DNA of 64,000 bases, taken from contig NZ_CP007151.1 of NCBI RefSeq assembly GCF_000830985.1, positions 2,790,001 through 2,854,000 of the forward strand. Direction: 5' to 3'. The stretch's first letter is position 1, and each line of letters opens with the position of its first letter. The DNA comes from Marinobacter similis (GTDB taxonomy: Bacteria > Pseudomonadota > Gammaproteobacteria > Pseudomonadales > Oleiphilaceae). This document shows positions 9,245 through 20,298 of the stretch, in pieces. Under the pieces are notes generated by a model. It ran no database searches. It saw only the letters and a list, made by a program, of their open reading frames with translations, and was not told where the DNA came from. A program made the translations under genes and the position numbers.

Positions 9245-9778
9245 ATGTCCAGGGTTGCCAATAATCCTGTCGTGCTGCCTTCCGGTGTTGAGGTTAAGCT
9301 GAACGGACAGGAAATTAGTGTTAAGGGCTCCAAGGGAGCACTTGAAATCACCATTCACCAAGCGGTCGAAGTAACGCAGGACGAAAACGTACTGCGCTTT
9401 GTTGCCCGTGATGGTGCTAAACAGTCCCGCGCTCTTGCTGGTACTACTCGTGCACTGGTCAACAACATGGTGACTGGTGTATCCACAGGCTTTGAGCGCA
9501 AGCTCCAGCTGACGGGCGTAGGTTACCGTGCCCAGGCGCAAGGTAAGAAGCTCAATCTGACACTGGGTTTTTCACACCCGGTTGAATATGAGCTGCCCGA
9601 GGGGATTACCGCAGAAACTCCGTCCAATACGGAAGTAGTTATCCGCGGTATCGACAAGCAACAGGTTGGCCAGGTCGCTGCTGATGTCCGCGCGTTCCGT
9701 CCGCCCGAGCCTTATAAGGGTAAGGGTGTTCGTTATGCGGATGAGCAGGTCAGACGCAAAGAAGCCAAGAAGAAATAA
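9245..9778 (+). CDS. rplF: 50S ribosomal protein L6
   Basis: 177 residues with the two repeated alpha/beta domains of L6, located near the factor-binding stalk base. Starts [19 protein letters not shown]; the C-terminal signature [23 protein letters not shown] is intact. In spc order between rpsH and rplR. Confidence 0.98.
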   Translation: MSRVANNPVVLPSGVEVKLNGQEISVKGSKGALEITIHQAVEVTQDENVLRFVARDGAKQSRALAGTTRALVNNMVTGVSTGFERKLQLTGVGYRAQAQGKKLNLTLGFSHPVEYELPEGITAETPSNTEVVIRGIDKQQVGQVAADVRAFRPPEPYKGKGVRYADEQVRRKEAKKK

Positions 9779-9787
9779 GGCGGGACT

Positions 9788-10135
9788 ATGAGCGCGAATA
9801 ACGAAAGATTGCGTCGCGCACGCAAAGTGCGCATGAAGATTCGTGAACTGGGTACCAATCGCCTGTGCGTTCATCGCACACCGCGTCACATGTACGCCCA
9901 GGTTACGACTGCAGATGGCAGCAAAGTGCTGGCTTCTGCCTCCACGTTGGATAAGGAACTGCGCCAGGGTGCAACCGGTAACGTGGACGCTGCCAAGAAG
10001 GTCGGTCAGCTGATCGCTGAGCGTGCCAAGGCAGCAGGTGTTGAGCAGGTCGCTTTTGACCGCTCCGGTTACCGTTATCACGGCCGTATTCAGGCTCTGG
10101 CCGACGCAGCCCGTGAAGCTGGCTTGCAATTCTAA
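9788..10135 (+). CDS. rplR: 50S ribosomal protein L18
   Basis: 115 residues; L18 binds 5S rRNA with L5. The conserved core [15 protein letters not shown] and C-terminal [26 protein letters not shown] are present. Ten bases downstream of rplF. Confidence 0.97.
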   Translation: MSANNERLRRARKVRMKIRELGTNRLCVHRTPRHMYAQVTTADGSKVLASASTLDKELRQGATGNVDAAKKVGQLIAERAKAAGVEQVAFDRSGYRYHGRIQALADAAREAGLQF

Positions 10136-10147
10136 GAGGTGGAGAAG

Positions 10148-10648
10148 ATGAGCGTTAACGAACAGAAGGCGCCTGAGCTCCAGGAAAAGCTGGTTCAGGT
10201 CAATCGTGTCGCCAAAGTAGTAAAAGGTGGCCGTATTTTCGCCTTCACCGCACTGACTGTAGTGGGTGATGGTAAAGGTCGCGTTGGTTTTGGTCGTGGC
10301 AAGGCACGTGAAGTGCCGGTCGCTATCCAGAAGGCTATGGAAGCTGCGCGTAAAAACATGGTTGATGTCCCGCTGGACGGTACTACTCTGCAGTACGCGG
10401 TGAAGGCACAGCATGGCGGCTCCAAGGTCTACATGCAGCCGGCTTCCGAAGGTACCGGCATCATCGCCGGCGGCGCGATGCGCGCTGTACTGGAAGTGGC
10501 AGGTGTTCAGAACGTACTGTCCAAGTGTTACGGGTCTACCAACCCGGTCAACGTGGTACGTTCCACCATCAAGGGTCTCCAGGCAACGCAAGCGCCTGAA
10601 GATATCGCAGCCAAGCGCGGTAAGACCGTGGAAGAGATTCTGGGTTGA
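10148..10648 (+). CDS. rpsE: 30S ribosomal protein S5
   Basis: 166 residues. S5 affects decoding fidelity and mRNA helicase function. It has the N-terminal S5 domain ([31 protein letters not shown]). The ATG after GGAG was chosen; a GTG three codons earlier is possible. Followed after four bases by rpmD. Confidence 0.97.
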   Translation: MSVNEQKAPELQEKLVQVNRVAKVVKGGRIFAFTALTVVGDGKGRVGFGRGKAREVPVAIQKAMEAARKNMVDVPLDGTTLQYAVKAQHGGSKVYMQPASEGTGIIAGGAMRAVLEVAGVQNVLSKCYGSTNPVNVVRSTIKGLQATQAPEDIAAKRGKTVEEILG

Positions 10649-10652
10649 AGTC

Positions 10653-10841
10653 ATGGCGAACGCAAAAACGATCAAAGTAACTCTGACCCGCAGCCCAATC
10701 GGCTGCCAGCCCAAGCACAAAGCATGTGTGAAGGGCCTGGGTCTTCGTAAAATCGGTCACACCGTGGAAGTGGAAGATACACCTTCCATCCGCGGCATGA
10801 TCAACCGGGTAGATTACCTGGTTCGGGTTGAGGAGAACTAA
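10653..10841 (+). CDS. rpmD: 50S ribosomal protein L30
   Basis: 62 residues ([23 protein letters not shown]), the normal size of the small bacterial L30. Between rpsE and rplO with a one-base gap to the latter, as in the standard spc operon. Confidence 0.96.
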   Translation: MANAKTIKVTLTRSPIGCQPKHKACVKGLGLRKIGHTVEVEDTPSIRGMINRVDYLVRVEEN

Positions 10842-10842
10842 G

Positions 10843-11277
10843 ATGCGTCTGAACGAACTTAGTCCGGAACCCGGTTCACGTCAGGCTCCTAAGCGAGTTG
10901 GTCGTGGTATCGGTAGCGGTCTCGGTAAAACCGGTGGTCGTGGTCACAAGGGTCTGAAGGCCCGTTCAGGTGGCAGCGTAGCTCCTGGTTTCGAGGGTGG
11001 TCAGCAGCCTCTGGCTCGTCGTCTGCCGAAGTTTGGTTTTACCTCTCGTCAGCAGCGCTACGTTGCCGAAATTCGCCTGAATGAACTGGCGAAGGTCGAA
11101 GGTGATGTGGTGGATCTGGAAGCTCTTAAAAAGGCGGATATCATTCGCGAAGAGATTCGCGAAGCCAAGGTTATCCTGTCCGGCGAACTGAGCCGTGCAG
11201 TAACCGTTAAGGGCCTTCGGGTAACCAAAGGCGCACGCGAGGCAATTGCCGCCGCGGGTGGTAAAGTCGAAGACTAA
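10843..11277 (+). CDS. rplO: 50S ribosomal protein L15
   Basis: 144 residues, glycine- and arginine-rich N terminus ([22 protein letters not shown]) and globular C-terminal domain, as in E. coli. L15 is a late-assembly protein. Directly precedes secY. Confidence 0.97.
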   Translation: MRLNELSPEPGSRQAPKRVGRGIGSGLGKTGGRGHKGLKARSGGSVAPGFEGGQQPLARRLPKFGFTSRQQRYVAEIRLNELAKVEGDVVDLEALKKADIIREEIREAKVILSGELSRAVTVKGLRVTKGAREAIAAAGGKVED

Positions 11278-11294
11278 GGCGAGTCGAGGACTAA

Positions 11295-12617
11295 ATGGCC
11301 AAGACAGCATCATTGCCTGCGGGCGCGGGTAAAGGACTGGCAGAGCTGCGATCGCGGCTCTGGTTTGTCTTCCTGGCATTGTTGGTGTACCGGATCGGTG
11401 CCCATATTCCGGTGCCGGGGATCAACCCCGACCGTTTGGCGGCACTGTTTGAACAGAATCAGGGCACGATCCTGAGCATGTTCAACATGTTTTCTGGTGG
11501 TGCGCTTGAGCGCATGAGTATCTTCGCTCTCGGTATCATGCCGTATATTTCGGCTTCGATTATCATGCAGCTCATGACTGCGGTTAGCCCGCAGCTTGAG
11601 CAGCTGAAAAAAGAAGGCGAGGCTGGTCGTCGCAAGATCAGTCAATACACGCGGTATGGTACGGTTATCCTCGCCCTGGTTCAGGGCGCTGGTATTTCTG
11701 TCGGTCTGGCATCACAAGGCGTGACCTTTAACGACAGCTTCAGCTTCCACTTCGTGGCAGTTGTTTCCTTCGTGAGCGGTGCAGTCTTCATGATGTGGCT
11801 GGGTGAGCAGATCACTGAACGCGGCGTTGGCAACGGGATTTCCCTGCTGATTTTCGCGGGTATTGTGGCCGGCTTGCCTGGCGCCATTGGTCAGACTCTC
11901 GAGCAAGCCAGAAATGGCGAGATGAGTCTCCTGGTGGTACTGGGAATTGGTGTTCTCGCGGTAGCCGTCATCGGCTTCGTGGTGTTCATGGAGCGTGGTC
12001 AGCGTCGTCTGACCATCAACTACGCCAAGCGTCAGCAGGGTCGCCGTGTGTTCGCACAGCAATCCAGCCATCTGCCACTTAAGGTGAACATGGCCGGTGT
12101 TATTCCGCCGATCTTTGCTTCATCCATTCTGTTGTTCCCGGCGTCGATCGGGCAGTGGTTTGGTCAAGGCGAGGGCATGGAATGGCTCAGCGATGTTTCC
12201 CAGGCATTGGCGCCCAGCCAGCCGTTGTATATCATCCTGTTCGCAGCAGCAGTTGTGTTCTTCTGCTTCTTCTATACAGCGTTGATGTACAATCCGAAAG
12301 AAGTTGCGGATAACCTCAAGCGCTCTGGAGCGTTTATTCCGGGCATCCGTCCGGGCGATCAGACAGCCAAGTACATTGATGGTGTGCTGACTCGCCTAAC
12401 GCTGTTCGGTGCAATGTACATTGCAGCAGTGTCCCTGTTCCCACAGTTTCTGATGGTGGCCGGGAATGTACCGTTCTATCTGGGCGGCACCTCACTGCTG
12501 ATTGTGGTAGTCGTGGTGATGGATTTCATGGCGCAGGTACAGTCACACCTGATGTCTCATCAGTATGAATCGCTGATGAAGAAGTCCAATCTCAAGGGCT
12601 ATGGTCGGAACGGCTAA
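11295..12617 (+). CDS. secY: Preprotein translocase channel subunit SecY
   Basis: 440 residues with ten predicted membrane segments; the central subunit of the SecYEG channel in the inner membrane. Starts with a hydrophilic N terminus and [29 protein letters not shown], includes [16 protein letters not shown] (around residue 80), the plug and lateral-gate region, and the conserved cytoplasmic loop [13 protein letters not shown] near residue 240. It lies between rplO and rpmJ, the standard place, and is intact. Confidence 0.98.
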   Translation: MAKTASLPAGAGKGLAELRSRLWFVFLALLVYRIGAHIPVPGINPDRLAALFEQNQGTILSMFNMFSGGALERMSIFALGIMPYISASIIMQLMTAVSPQLEQLKKEGEAGRRKISQYTRYGTVILALVQGAGISVGLASQGVTFNDSFSFHFVAVVSFVSGAVFMMWLGEQITERGVGNGISLLIFAGIVAGLPGAIGQTLEQARNGEMSLLVVLGIGVLAVAVIGFVVFMERGQRRLTINYAKRQQGRRVFAQQSSHLPLKVNMAGVIPPIFASSILLFPASIGQWFGQGEGMEWLSDVSQALAPSQPLYIILFAAAVVFFCFFYTALMYNPKEVADNLKRSGAFIPGIRPGDQTAKYIDGVLTRLTLFGAMYIAAVSLFPQFLMVAGNVPFYLGGTSLLIVVVVVMDFMAQVQSHLMSHQYESLMKKSNLKGYGRNG

Positions 12618-12646
12618 GCTGTTCCCCTTGAAAACTGGAGTCGACA

Positions 12647-12760
12647 ATGAAAGTACGCGCTTCGGTAAAGAAAATTTGCCGTAACTGCAAAGTAATTCGT
12701 CGCAATGGCTCAGTACGAGTCATTTGCTCGGAGCCTCGCCACAAGCAGCGTCAGGGTTAA
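12647..12760 (+). CDS. rpmJ: 50S ribosomal protein L36
   Basis: 37 residues, [19 protein letters not shown] and so on, ending HKQRQG. The zinc ligands C11, C14, C27 and H32 are all present, so this is the zinc-binding form. Preceded by GGAG. Last gene of the spc operon. Confidence 0.97.
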   Translation: MKVRASVKKICRNCKVIRRNGSVRVICSEPRHKQRQG

Positions 12761-12809
12761 TCCTTCGGGACAAAACCTGATAACGCAAAGGGGTTCGGAA
12801 TACTGGCGC

Positions 12810-12839
12810 TTGACTTCGACAGGAGTCAGGCGCTATTAT
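12810..12839 (+). promoter_or_regulatory. Probable sigma-70 promoter of the alpha operon
   Basis: TTGACT, 18-base spacer, TATTAT, ending 61 bases before the rpsM start in the 140-base gap after rpmJ. The promoter is inferred from the match; transcription from the spc operon may also read through. Confidence 0.6.
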
Positions 12840-12852
12840 TTCGCGCCCTTTT
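12829..12852 (+). terminator. Short GGCGC/GCGCC hairpin with T run before rpsM
   Basis: GGCGC, an eight-base AT-rich loop plus C, then GCGCC followed by CTTTTT. The stem is only about five pairs, so it may be a weak terminator or attenuator of the spc transcript. It overlaps the -10 region of the proposed alpha operon promoter. Confidence 0.4.
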
Positions 12853-12900
12853 TGTGGCGGAAAATTCACACAGCAAAGCTTTGAACGCGGAGTAATTTGG

Positions 12901-13257
12901 ATGGCACGTATAGCCGGTGTCAATATACCCGATAACAAACATGCTGTTATCTCGCTGACATACATCTTTGGTGTTGGCAAGACAACAGCCCAGAAGCTTT
13001 GCGATGCAACCGGCGTTAAGCCGGACGTCAAGGTCAAAGACCTTAGCGACGAGCAGCTTGAATCACTTCGTACCGAAGTGGGCAAGGTGTCTGTCGAAGG
13101 CGATCTGCGTCGTGAAGTACAGATGAACATCAAGCGTTTGAAGGATCTCGGATGTCACCGTGGTCTGCGTCATCGTCATGGCCTTCCGGTCCGTGGCCAG
13201 CGCACCAAGACCAACGCTCGCACCCGTAAAGGTCCACGCAAACCTATTCGTAAGTAA
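12901..13257 (+). CDS. rpsM: 30S ribosomal protein S13
   Basis: 118 residues, starting [31 protein letters not shown]13 contacts the P-site tRNA and makes bridges to the large subunit; the basic C-terminal tail ([18 protein letters not shown]) that reaches the tRNA is intact. First gene of the alpha operon. Confidence 0.98.
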   Translation: MARIAGVNIPDNKHAVISLTYIFGVGKTTAQKLCDATGVKPDVKVKDLSDEQLESLRTEVGKVSVEGDLRREVQMNIKRLKDLGCHRGLRHRHGLPVRGQRTKTNARTRKGPRKPIRK

Positions 13258-13270
13258 CAGGTAGGCAAAC

Positions 13271-13660
13271 ATGGCAAAGCCAGGTACACGTACCCGTAAA
13301 AAGGTGAAAAAGACGGTTGTTGATGGCGTCGCGCACATTCACGCGTCCTTCAACAACACTATCGTGACCATTTCTGACCGTCAGGGCAACGTCCTGTCCT
13401 GGGCTACCTCTGGTGGTTCCGGTTTCCGTGGGTCACGCAAGAGTACACCTTTTGCTGCGCAGGTAGCAGCTGAAAGAGCCGGTAACGCGGCTGCTGAATA
13501 CGGCCTAAAAAACCTGGACGTAGAGGTTAAGGGTCCTGGGCCCGGACGTGAATCTGCAGTTCGTGCGCTGAACGCGTGCGGCTACAAGATCACCAACATC
13601 ACAGATGTGACGCCGATTCCCCATAACGGCTGTCGTCCGCCCAAAAAGCGCCGCGTCTAA
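13271..13660 (+). CDS. rpsK: 30S ribosomal protein S11
   Basis: 129 residues, the E. coli length. S11 lies on the platform near the E site. Typical stretches are [19 protein letters not shown] and GVR-type C-terminal [20 protein letters not shown]. Intact. Confidence 0.98.
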   Translation: MAKPGTRTRKKVKKTVVDGVAHIHASFNNTIVTISDRQGNVLSWATSGGSGFRGSRKSTPFAAQVAAERAGNAAAEYGLKNLDVEVKGPGPGRESAVRALNACGYKITNITDVTPIPHNGCRPPKKRRV

Positions 13661-13678
13661 CACAGGAGACAGTGAAAT

Positions 13679-14297
13679 ATGGCTCGTTATATAGGCCCGA
13701 AGTGCAAGCTGTCTCGTCGTGAAGGGACAGATCTTTTTCTAAAGAGCGGTGTTCGCGCGCTCGATTCCAAGTGCAACATCGAGACTCCGCCGGGTATGCA
13801 CGGCGCGCGTCGCGGTCGTCTGTCCGAGTACGGCGTTCAGCTTCGTGAAAAACAGAAAGTTCGTCGTATCTACGGCGTGCTTGAGAAGCAGTTCCGTAAC
13901 TACTACAAAGAGGCAGCCCGAGGCAAAGGTGCAACTGGTGAAAACCTGCTGCAGCTGCTGGAAGGTCGTCTGGATAACGTTGTATACCGCATGGGCTTTG
14001 GTTCTACCGTGCTGAATCCCGTCAGCTCGTTTCTCACAAAGCGATCCTGGTGAACGACAAGGTAGTGAACATTGCTTCCTACCAGTCAAGCCGGGTGATG
14101 TTGTGAGCGTGCGCGAAAAGGCTAAGAATCAGCTTCGCGTAAAAGGCGCGCTGGATCTGTCTGCAAGTCGTGCACCGGTGAGCTGGGTAGAGGTCGACGC
14201 CAACAAGATGTCCGGCGTTTACAAGGCAGTGCCTGAGCGTACTGAATTGCCGGCCGACATCAACGAGAACCTCATCGTCGAGCTTTACTCTAAGTAA
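13679..14297 (+). CDS. rpsD: 30S ribosomal protein S4, two frameshifts
   Basis: After repair the protein has 206 residues, exactly the length of E. coli S4, the 16S-binding assembly initiator and autoregulator of the alpha operon. The frame is lost near 14008, where one more C would give [18 protein letters not shown], and again near 14085, where one more G would give [19 protein letters not shown]. The N-terminal [17 protein letters not shown] and the C-terminal [15 protein letters not shown] are normal. Both breaks are single-base losses in an essential gene and are best read as sequence errors. Confidence 0.95.
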
Positions 14298-14332
14298 AGC
14301 CCAGTTAGCAACGATAGCAGATAGGGGCGTCT

Positions 14333-15337
14333 ATGCAGCGTTCAGTACATGAGTTATTGACACCTCGTACCATTGACGTGAAAGAATCCAGCGCCACGCG
14401 TGCCAAAGTGACGCTCGAGCCTCTGGAAAGAGGCTTTGGGCACACTTTGGGCAGCGCGCTGCGCCGTATTCTCTTGTCCTCGATGCCGGGCTGCGCTGTA
14501 ACTGAAGCGCAGATCGATGGCGTCTTGCACGAGTACAGCGCCATTGAGGGTGTCCAGGAAGACGTCATCGAGATTCTTCTGAATCTCAAGGGCGTCGCCG
14601 TGAAAATGAACGGCCGGGACGATGCCGAGCTAACGCTCAGCAAAAAAGGCCCGGGCGTTGTCACCGCCGGTGATATCAAGCTCGACCATGATGTTGAGAT
14701 CGCCAACCCGGAGCACGTGATCTGTCACCTGAGCGAAAATGGTGAAGTGAACATGCGTCTCCGTGTTAACCGCGGTCGCGGCTATGAGCCGGCAGACCAG
14801 CGTGGTCTCGACGAGGACGAAACTCGCGCCATTGGACGCCTGCAGCTGGATGCAACTTTCAGCCCGGTTCGTCGTGTGGCTTACTCCGTGGAAAGTGCAC
14901 GGGTAGAGCAGCGGACTGACCTGGACAAGCTGGTGATTGATCTGGAGACCAATGGGACGATTGATCCGGAAGAAGCAATTCGCCGGGCCGCGACCATCCT
15001 CCAGCAGCAATTGGCGGTGTTTGTTGATTTCGATCATGAGAAAGAGCCAGAGCGCGTAGAGGAAGAGGAAGAAATCGATCCGATCCTGTTGCGCCCGGTT
15101 GATGATCTGGAATTGACAGTGCGTTCAGCTAACTGCTTGAAGGCTGAGAATATTTACTACATCGGCGATCTGATCCAGCGCACTGAAGTTGAGCTGTTGA
15201 AGACGCCTAACCTTGGTAAAAAGTCGCTGACCGAGATCAAGGACGTTTTGGCGTCTCGTGGTCTGTCTTTGGGCATGCGTCTTGATAACTGGCCGCCGGC
15301 TAGCCTTCGTGGCGACGACCGGGTGTTGGGCGGTTAA
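14333..15337 (+). CDS. rpoA: DNA-directed RNA polymerase alpha subunit
   Basis: 334 residues. The N-terminal domain (dimerisation, assembly of beta and beta') includes [26 protein letters not shown] near residue 35; an acidic linker (EEEEEIDP) near residue 240 leads to the C-terminal domain with helix-hairpin-helix motifs ([14 protein letters not shown]), which contacts UP elements and activators. Placed between rpsD and rplQ in the alpha operon. Intact. Confidence 0.99.
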   Translation: MQRSVHELLTPRTIDVKESSATRAKVTLEPLERGFGHTLGSALRRILLSSMPGCAVTEAQIDGVLHEYSAIEGVQEDVIEILLNLKGVAVKMNGRDDAELTLSKKGPGVVTAGDIKLDHDVEIANPEHVICHLSENGEVNMRLRVNRGRGYEPADQRGLDEDETRAIGRLQLDATFSPVRRVAYSVESARVEQRTDLDKLVIDLETNGTIDPEEAIRRAATILQQQLAVFVDFDHEKEPERVEEEEEIDPILLRPVDDLELTVRSANCLKAENIYYIGDLIQRTEVELLKTPNLGKKSLTEIKDVLASRGLSLGMRLDNWPPASLRGDDRVLGG

Positions 15338-15370
15338 TCGCCGATTAGTTTAAGGTAAGGAATAAGAGCA

Positions 15371-15769
15371 ATGCGTCATCGTAAGAGTGGTCGTAAGTTC
15401 AGCAGGACCAGTGCGCATCGCAAGGCCATGTTCCGTAACATGACTGCGTCACTGGTTGAACACGAGCTGATCAAAACAACGCTGCCGAAAGCGAAAGAGC
15501 TTCGTCGAGTAGCTGAGCCTTTGATCACGCTCTCTAAGAATGATTCGGTCGCGAATCGTCGTCTGGCGTTTTCTCGCCTGCGTGACGATGCAGCGGTTGC
15601 CAAGCTGTTTGATGAGCTTGGCCCTCGTTACAACGAGCGTCCGGGTGGTTACCTTCGTATCCTGAAGTGCGGTTTCCGTGCTGGTGACAATGCCCCGATG
15701 GCATTTGTTGAGCTGGTCGGTCGTCCGCTGGATATCGAAGCGGAAGAAGTGGACGAAGGCGAGGAGTAA
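15371..15769 (+). CDS. rplQ: 50S ribosomal protein L17
   Basis: 132 residues, starting [25 protein letters not shown]17 sits next to the tunnel exit. The acidic C-terminal tail ([10 protein letters not shown]) is slightly longer than in E. coli, as is common in relatives. Last gene of the ribosomal block, followed by a terminator. Confidence 0.98.
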   Translation: MRHRKSGRKFSRTSAHRKAMFRNMTASLVEHELIKTTLPKAKELRRVAEPLITLSKNDSVANRRLAFSRLRDDAAVAKLFDELGPRYNERPGGYLRILKCGFRAGDNAPMAFVELVGRPLDIEAEEVDEGEE

Positions 15770-15789
15770 GTTCCTCGGCTTCGGCCAAT

Positions 15790-15824
15790 AAAAAACCGGG
15801 TTCCGAAAGGTTCCCGGTTTTTTT
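15790..15824. terminator. Bidirectional terminator between rplQ and uvrA
   Basis: AAAAAACCGGG, central loop, CCCGGTTTTTTT: a 6-8 pair GC stem with A and T runs on the two sides, positioned between the convergent rplQ and uvrA stops, so it can end transcription from both. Confidence 0.85.
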
Positions 15825-15861
15825 GTGTCTGAAGGATGGGCGGGGGTTACCCGCCCGCCGG

Positions 15862-18684
15862 TTACTTACTCAGCATCGATTTGAGGTACTTGCCGGTGTG
15901 CGAGGCAGTGTTGTCCGCGACGTCTTCCGGTGTCCCTTCGGCAATGATCTGCCCGCCGCCTGAGCCGCCCTCTGGCCCCAGGTCAATAATCCAGTCAGCC
16001 GTCTTGATGACGTCCAGGTTGTGCTCGATCACCACGATGGTGTTGCCGTGGTCGCGCAGGCGTTCGAGGACGTGCAGCAATTGCTGAATGTCATAGAAGT
16101 GCAGGCCGGTAGTAGGTTCGTCCAGAATGTACAGGGTCTGGCCAGTGTCTCGTTTGGACAGCTCTTTCGCGAGCTTGACGCGCTGGGCTTCCCCGCCGGA
16201 GAGGGTGACGGCGCTCTGGCCCAGGCGAATGTACGAGAGGCCGACATCCATCAGGGTCTGGAGTTTGCGGGCGAGAAATGGCACCGCATCGAAAAACTCC
16301 CGGCCTTCCTCGACCGTCATGTCCAGGACTTCGTGGATGTTTTTGCCCTTGTACCGGACTTCCAGGGTTTCCCGGTTATAGCGCTTTCCTTTGCAGACAT
16401 CGCAGGACACATACACATCGGGCAGGAAGTGCATCTCAACCTTGATGACACCGTCGCCCTGGCAGGCCTCACACCGTCCCCCTTTGACGTTGAACGAGAA
16501 GCGCCCAGGCTTATAGCCCCGTGAACGAGCCTCCTGGGTACCGGCGAACAGTTCGCGAATGGGGGTGAACAGTCCGGTGTAGGTGGCCGGGTTGGAGCGC
16601 GGTGTGCGGCCTATCGGGCTCTGGTCAATATCAATGACCTTGTCCAGGTGGTCCAGGCCCTTGAGTGATCGGTAAGGGGCGTGGCTTAGGCTGGTGGCCT
16701 TGTTCAACTTGGCAGCCGAGACCGGATACAGGGTGCTGTTGATCAGGGTCGACTTGCCAGAGCCGGAGACACCGGTGACGCAGGTCATGATGCCCAGGGG
16801 CAGGTTCAGGGTGACATCCTGCAGGTTGTTGCCTGTGGCACCGGTCAAGGTCAGCGATTTGCCGTTGCCTTTGTTTCGGGTCTTGGGCACCGCAATCTCA
16901 CGGGTACCATTCAGGTATTGCCCGGTCAGCGAGTCGGGATGGTCGATAATCTGTTGGGGCGTGCCCTGGGCGATGATTTTGCCGCCGTGGATGCCGGCGC
17001 CGGGGCCGATATCAATGACGTGATCGGCTGCCCGAATGGCATCTTCGTCGTGCTCGACCACGATCACCGTGTTGCCGAGATCCCGCAGATGGGTCAGCGT
17101 GGCGAGCAGGCGATCATTGTCGCGCTGATGCAGACCGATGGACGGTTCGTCGAGAATGTACATGACACCGACCAGGCCGGCACCAATCTGGCTGGCCAGA
17201 CGGATGCGCTGGGCCTCGCCGCCCGAGAGGGTATCGGCACTGCGCTCCAGGGTCAGGTATTCCAGGCCAACATTGACCAGGAACTGGAGGCGCTGGCGCA
17301 CTTCTTTCAGGATCTTTTCTGCGATCTCACCCTTGCGGCCGGGCAGGGCCAGATGCTCAAAGTAACGATGGGCCTCGCCAACCGGCAGCCGGGTTACCTC
17401 GGGCAGGTTCCGTTTTTCGATAAACACGTGGCGGGCACTGCGACGCAGCCGTGAGCCATGGCAGGCCTTACAGGGCTGGGTGCTCAGGTTGCGGGCCAGC
17501 TCTTCTCGCATGCTCTGGGATTCGGTTTCCCGGTAACGGCGCTCGAGGTTGGGCAGAATGCCTTCAAACGGGTGCGCCTTCTCCATGATGTGGCCACGGG
17601 AGTTCACGTACCGAAAAGGGATGTCCTCTGCGCCAGAGCCGTTCAGCAGAACTTCCTGGAACTCTGTGGGCAGGTCGATCCAGGGCGTTTCCAGGTCCAT
17701 GCCGTAATGGTCGGCAACACTGCCGAGCATCTGGAAGTAGTAAACGGCCCGGCGATCCCAGCCCTTGATGGCACCGGCGGCCAGAGTGGCTTCGGGGTGT
17801 TGGATGATCTTTTCCGGATCAAAGAACTGCTTCACGCCCAGGCCGTCGCAGGTAGGGCAGGCGCCGGCAGGATTATTGAATGAAAAGATCCGTGGTTCGA
17901 GTTCGCTGAGGGAGTAGCCGCACTGCGTACACGCGTACCGCGCCGAAAAGGTGTGCTCTTCACCTTCGCCAGTCATGGGCGCCACCAGTGCAATGCCATC
18001 GGCCAGTTCCAGGGTGGTCTCGAAACTTTCTGCCAACCGCTGTTCCAGGCCGGGTTTGACCTTGAACCGATCAACCACAACGTCGATCTGGTGTTTGCGC
18101 TTCTTGTCCAGGGCCGGAACGTCGTCGATATCGTAAACGGTGCCGTCGACCCGCAGGCGGATAAAACCCTGGCTCTTCATGGTATCGATGACCTGCTGGT
18201 GTTCGCCTTTGCGATCTCGAATCACCGGGGCCAGGATCATCAGCTTGCTGTCTTCCGGCATGGCCAGCACCTGGTCCACCATCTGGCTGATGGTCTGGGC
18301 TTCCAATGGCTGGTCATGGTCCGGGCAGCGGGGTTCGCCGGCGCGGGCAAACAGCAGTCGGAGATAATCGTAGATTTCGGTGATGGTACCGACGGTTGAG
18401 CGGGGGTTGTGCGATGTCGATTTCTGTTCAATGGAAATCGCCGGCGACAGGCCCTCGATGTGGTCGACGTCGGGCTTTTCCATCATTGACAGAAATTGGC
18501 GTGCGTAGGTCGACAGGGATTCCACGTACCGGCGCTGACCCTCGGCGTAAAGGGTATCGAAGGCCAGGGACGATTTGCCGGAGCCGGACAGGCCGGTGAC
18601 CACAATCAGTTTATCCCGAGGCATATCGAGGTCGATATTCTTCAGGTTGTGGGTGCGTGCCCCTTTGATCTGGATGTGGTCCAT
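15862..18684 (-). CDS. uvrA: Excinuclease ABC subunit A
   Basis: 940 residues, the full family length. UvrA is the damage-sensing ATPase that loads UvrB in nucleotide excision repair. Two ABC modules are visible: Walker [10 protein letters not shown] near residue 31 and GVSGSGKST near residue 640, with signature motifs ([18 protein letters not shown]) and [11 protein letters not shown] and [11 protein letters not shown]. Zinc-binding CxxC pairs occur near residues 253-280 and 740-765 ([16 protein letters not shown]). It is divergent from the MFS gene and close to ssb, as in Pseudomonas and Marinobacter. I see no good LexA box upstream. Confidence 0.99.
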   Translation of the reverse strand: MDHIQIKGARTHNLKNIDLDMPRDKLIVVTGLSGSGKSSLAFDTLYAEGQRRYVESLSTYARQFLSMMEKPDVDHIEGLSPAISIEQKSTSHNPRSTVGTITEIYDYLRLLFARAGEPRCPDHDQPLEAQTISQMVDQVLAMPEDSKLMILAPVIRDRKGEHQQVIDTMKSQGFIRLRVDGTVYDIDDVPALDKKRKHQIDVVVDRFKVKPGLEQRLAESFETTLELADGIALVAPMTGEGEEHTFSARYACTQCGYSLSELEPRIFSFNNPAGACPTCDGLGVKQFFDPEKIIQHPEATLAAGAIKGWDRRAVYYFQMLGSVADHYGMDLETPWIDLPTEFQEVLLNGSGAEDIPFRYVNSRGHIMEKAHPFEGILPNLERRYRETESQSMREELARNLSTQPCKACHGSRLRRSARHVFIEKRNLPEVTRLPVGEAHRYFEHLALPGRKGEIAEKILKEVRQRLQFLVNVGLEYLTLERSADTLSGGEAQRIRLASQIGAGLVGVMYILDEPSIGLHQRDNDRLLATLTHLRDLGNTVIVVEHDEDAIRAADHVIDIGPGAGIHGGKIIAQGTPQQIIDHPDSLTGQYLNGTREIAVPKTRNKGNGKSLTLTGATGNNLQDVTLNLPLGIMTCVTGVSGSGKSTLINSTLYPVSAAKLNKATSLSHAPYRSLKGLDHLDKVIDIDQSPIGRTPRSNPATYTGLFTPIRELFAGTQEARSRGYKPGRFSFNVKGGRCEACQGDGVIKVEMHFLPDVYVSCDVCKGKRYNRETLEVRYKGKNIHEVLDMTVEEGREFFDAVPFLARKLQTLMDVGLSYIRLGQSAVTLSGGEAQRVKLAKELSKRDTGQTLYILDEPTTGLHFYDIQQLLHVLERLRDHGNTIVVIEHNLDVIKTADWIIDLGPEGGSGGGQIIAEGTPEDVADNTASHTGKYLKSMLSK

Positions 18685-18869
18685 AGTACCTCGCTCAAAT
18701 AAAAACGAAAATTATACCGCGTTCGAGTGGCTGCGGCGAAGAAACCCGACGTTTGGCCGCCCGGGTGGCTGTGCCGTGATCGGCTGCCTTCTGATACAAT
18801 GCGCCGCCTGCGAAGGCCTGCCGCTTTTGCGCCCATCTGCTTCTCAACCCCAGCTGAGGTAGTGCTTCA

Positions 18870-20240
18870 ATGAACGCGCTGGAAAAACGATCGGTTTCAG
18901 CCCTGGCGTCTGTCTATGCAATGCGGATGCTCGGCCTGTTTATGGTCATGCCTGTGTTCATGTTGCTGGGTAATGATCTGGATGGCGCCACCCCGGCGCT
19001 GCTGGGTTTTGCCATTGGCGCCTATGGCCTGAGCCAGGCACTGCTGCAGATTCCCTTCGGCATGCTGTCCGATCGGGTTGGCCGCAAGCGAATGATCTAC
19101 ATCGGGCTGGTTCTATTCGCCGCCGGCAGTCTACTGGCTGCCTCCACCGACTCCATATACGTTGTGATCGCTGGTCGGATTCTTCAAGGCGCCGGAGCGA
19201 TTGCCAGTGTGCTGATGGCGCTGCTGAGTGACCTTACCCGGGAAGAAGAGCGAACGAAGGCGATGGCGACGGTCGGGATTTCGATTGGTCTGTCGTTTTC
19301 GGTGTCGCTCGTAATGGGGCCGTTGATCGGTTCGGTCTGGGGGCTGTCTGGCATTTTCTATGTCACCGCTGCACTCGCGGCTATCGCCCTGGTGGTAGTC
19401 CATCGGGTGGTGCCAACGCCGCATCAGCATCGAATCAGTGCCGATACCCACCCGGCCCGTGAGATGCTGGGCAAGGTACTGTCGGATCGCCGTCTGCTGC
19501 GTCTGGATTTTGGGATATTCGCGCTTCACCTGGTGCTGACAGCTCTGTTCCTTGCGTTTCCCTCTATCCTCCAGGACAGCCTGGGGCTGGCCAGTCGCTC
19601 TCACTGGTGGTTTTACCTCAGTGTCATGGTGACGTCATTCTTCGCCATGGTGCCGTTCATCATCATTGGTGAAAAGAAGCGCAAGATGAAGCCGGTGCTT
19701 TGCGGTGCCATCGCTCTGCTGATGCTGGCGACCGCGGGCCTGGCCAGTGTCGCGGTGGGATTGTTGGCGGCGTGGGGCTTGCTGTTTTTCTTCTTCATGG
19801 CATTCAACCTGCTGGAGGCAAGTTTGCCGTCGCTGATCAGCAAGGAGGCGCCAGCGGCCAGCAAGGGCACTGCGATGGGGGTCTATTCCACCTCCCAGTT
19901 TATGGGCGCCTTTCTGGGTGGGGCGCTGGGTGGCGTGCTGCTGGAGCAGTTCGGGCTCACCGGCGTGCTCTGGTTTATGGTCGCGGTTCTGGGGATCTGG
20001 TTCCTGGTTGCCCTGACCATGCCATCGCCGGGATACACCTCCAGTTTCGTGTTACAGTTGCAGCAGGCTATAGCTGGTCAGTATGACGAAATCGACGACA
20101 GCTTGCGCCGGCTTCCCGGTGTCCAGGATGTGGTCATTGTTGAGGGTGCTGCAACTGCCTATCTTAAGGTGGATCGGCGGCACTTTGATGAAGCGTTACT
20201 GGCGGACTTTTCCTTTGTTCGGCACGGTAGCAAATCTTGA
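18870..20240 (+). CDS. YajR-type major facilitator transporter with C-terminal YAM domain
   Basis: 456 residues: twelve predicted membrane segments (residues 1-385) and a soluble ferredoxin-like C-terminal domain (about 395-456, YDEIDDSLRRLPGVQDVVIVEG). The MFS motif A is present at about residues 67-80 (GMLSDRVGRKRM). This architecture is that of E. coli YajR, a proton-coupled exporter-like protein of unknown substrate. The position between uvrA and ssb is conserved in related gammaproteobacteria. A TACAAT at 18794-18800 may serve as -10 box. Confidence 0.9.
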   Translation: MNALEKRSVSALASVYAMRMLGLFMVMPVFMLLGNDLDGATPALLGFAIGAYGLSQALLQIPFGMLSDRVGRKRMIYIGLVLFAAGSLLAASTDSIYVVIAGRILQGAGAIASVLMALLSDLTREEERTKAMATVGISIGLSFSVSLVMGPLIGSVWGLSGIFYVTAALAAIALVVVHRVVPTPHQHRISADTHPAREMLGKVLSDRRLLRLDFGIFALHLVLTALFLAFPSILQDSLGLASRSHWWFYLSVMVTSFFAMVPFIIIGEKKRKMKPVLCGAIALLMLATAGLASVAVGLLAAWGLLFFFFMAFNLLEASLPSLISKEAPAASKGTAMGVYSTSQFMGAFLGGALGGVLLEQFGLTGVLWFMVAVLGIWFLVALTMPSPGYTSSFVLQLQQAIAGQYDEIDDSLRRLPGVQDVVIVEGAATAYLKVDRRHFDEALLADFSFVRHGSKS

Positions 20241-20298
20241 AATTTGGAGACCCGCAGGGAGCGCGGGTCGTCCCTGAAAACAGAGTCAGGAGCGGAAC

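Noticed and set aside
9572..10720. 382-codon frame antisense to rplF, rplR and rpsE
   Set aside because: Spans several ribosomal genes on the other strand; no supporting signals.
18685..18869. LexA box before uvrA
   Set aside because: No CTG-N10-CAG type palindrome was found in the uvrA/MFS interval, only a TATAAT near 18709; SOS control cannot be claimed.
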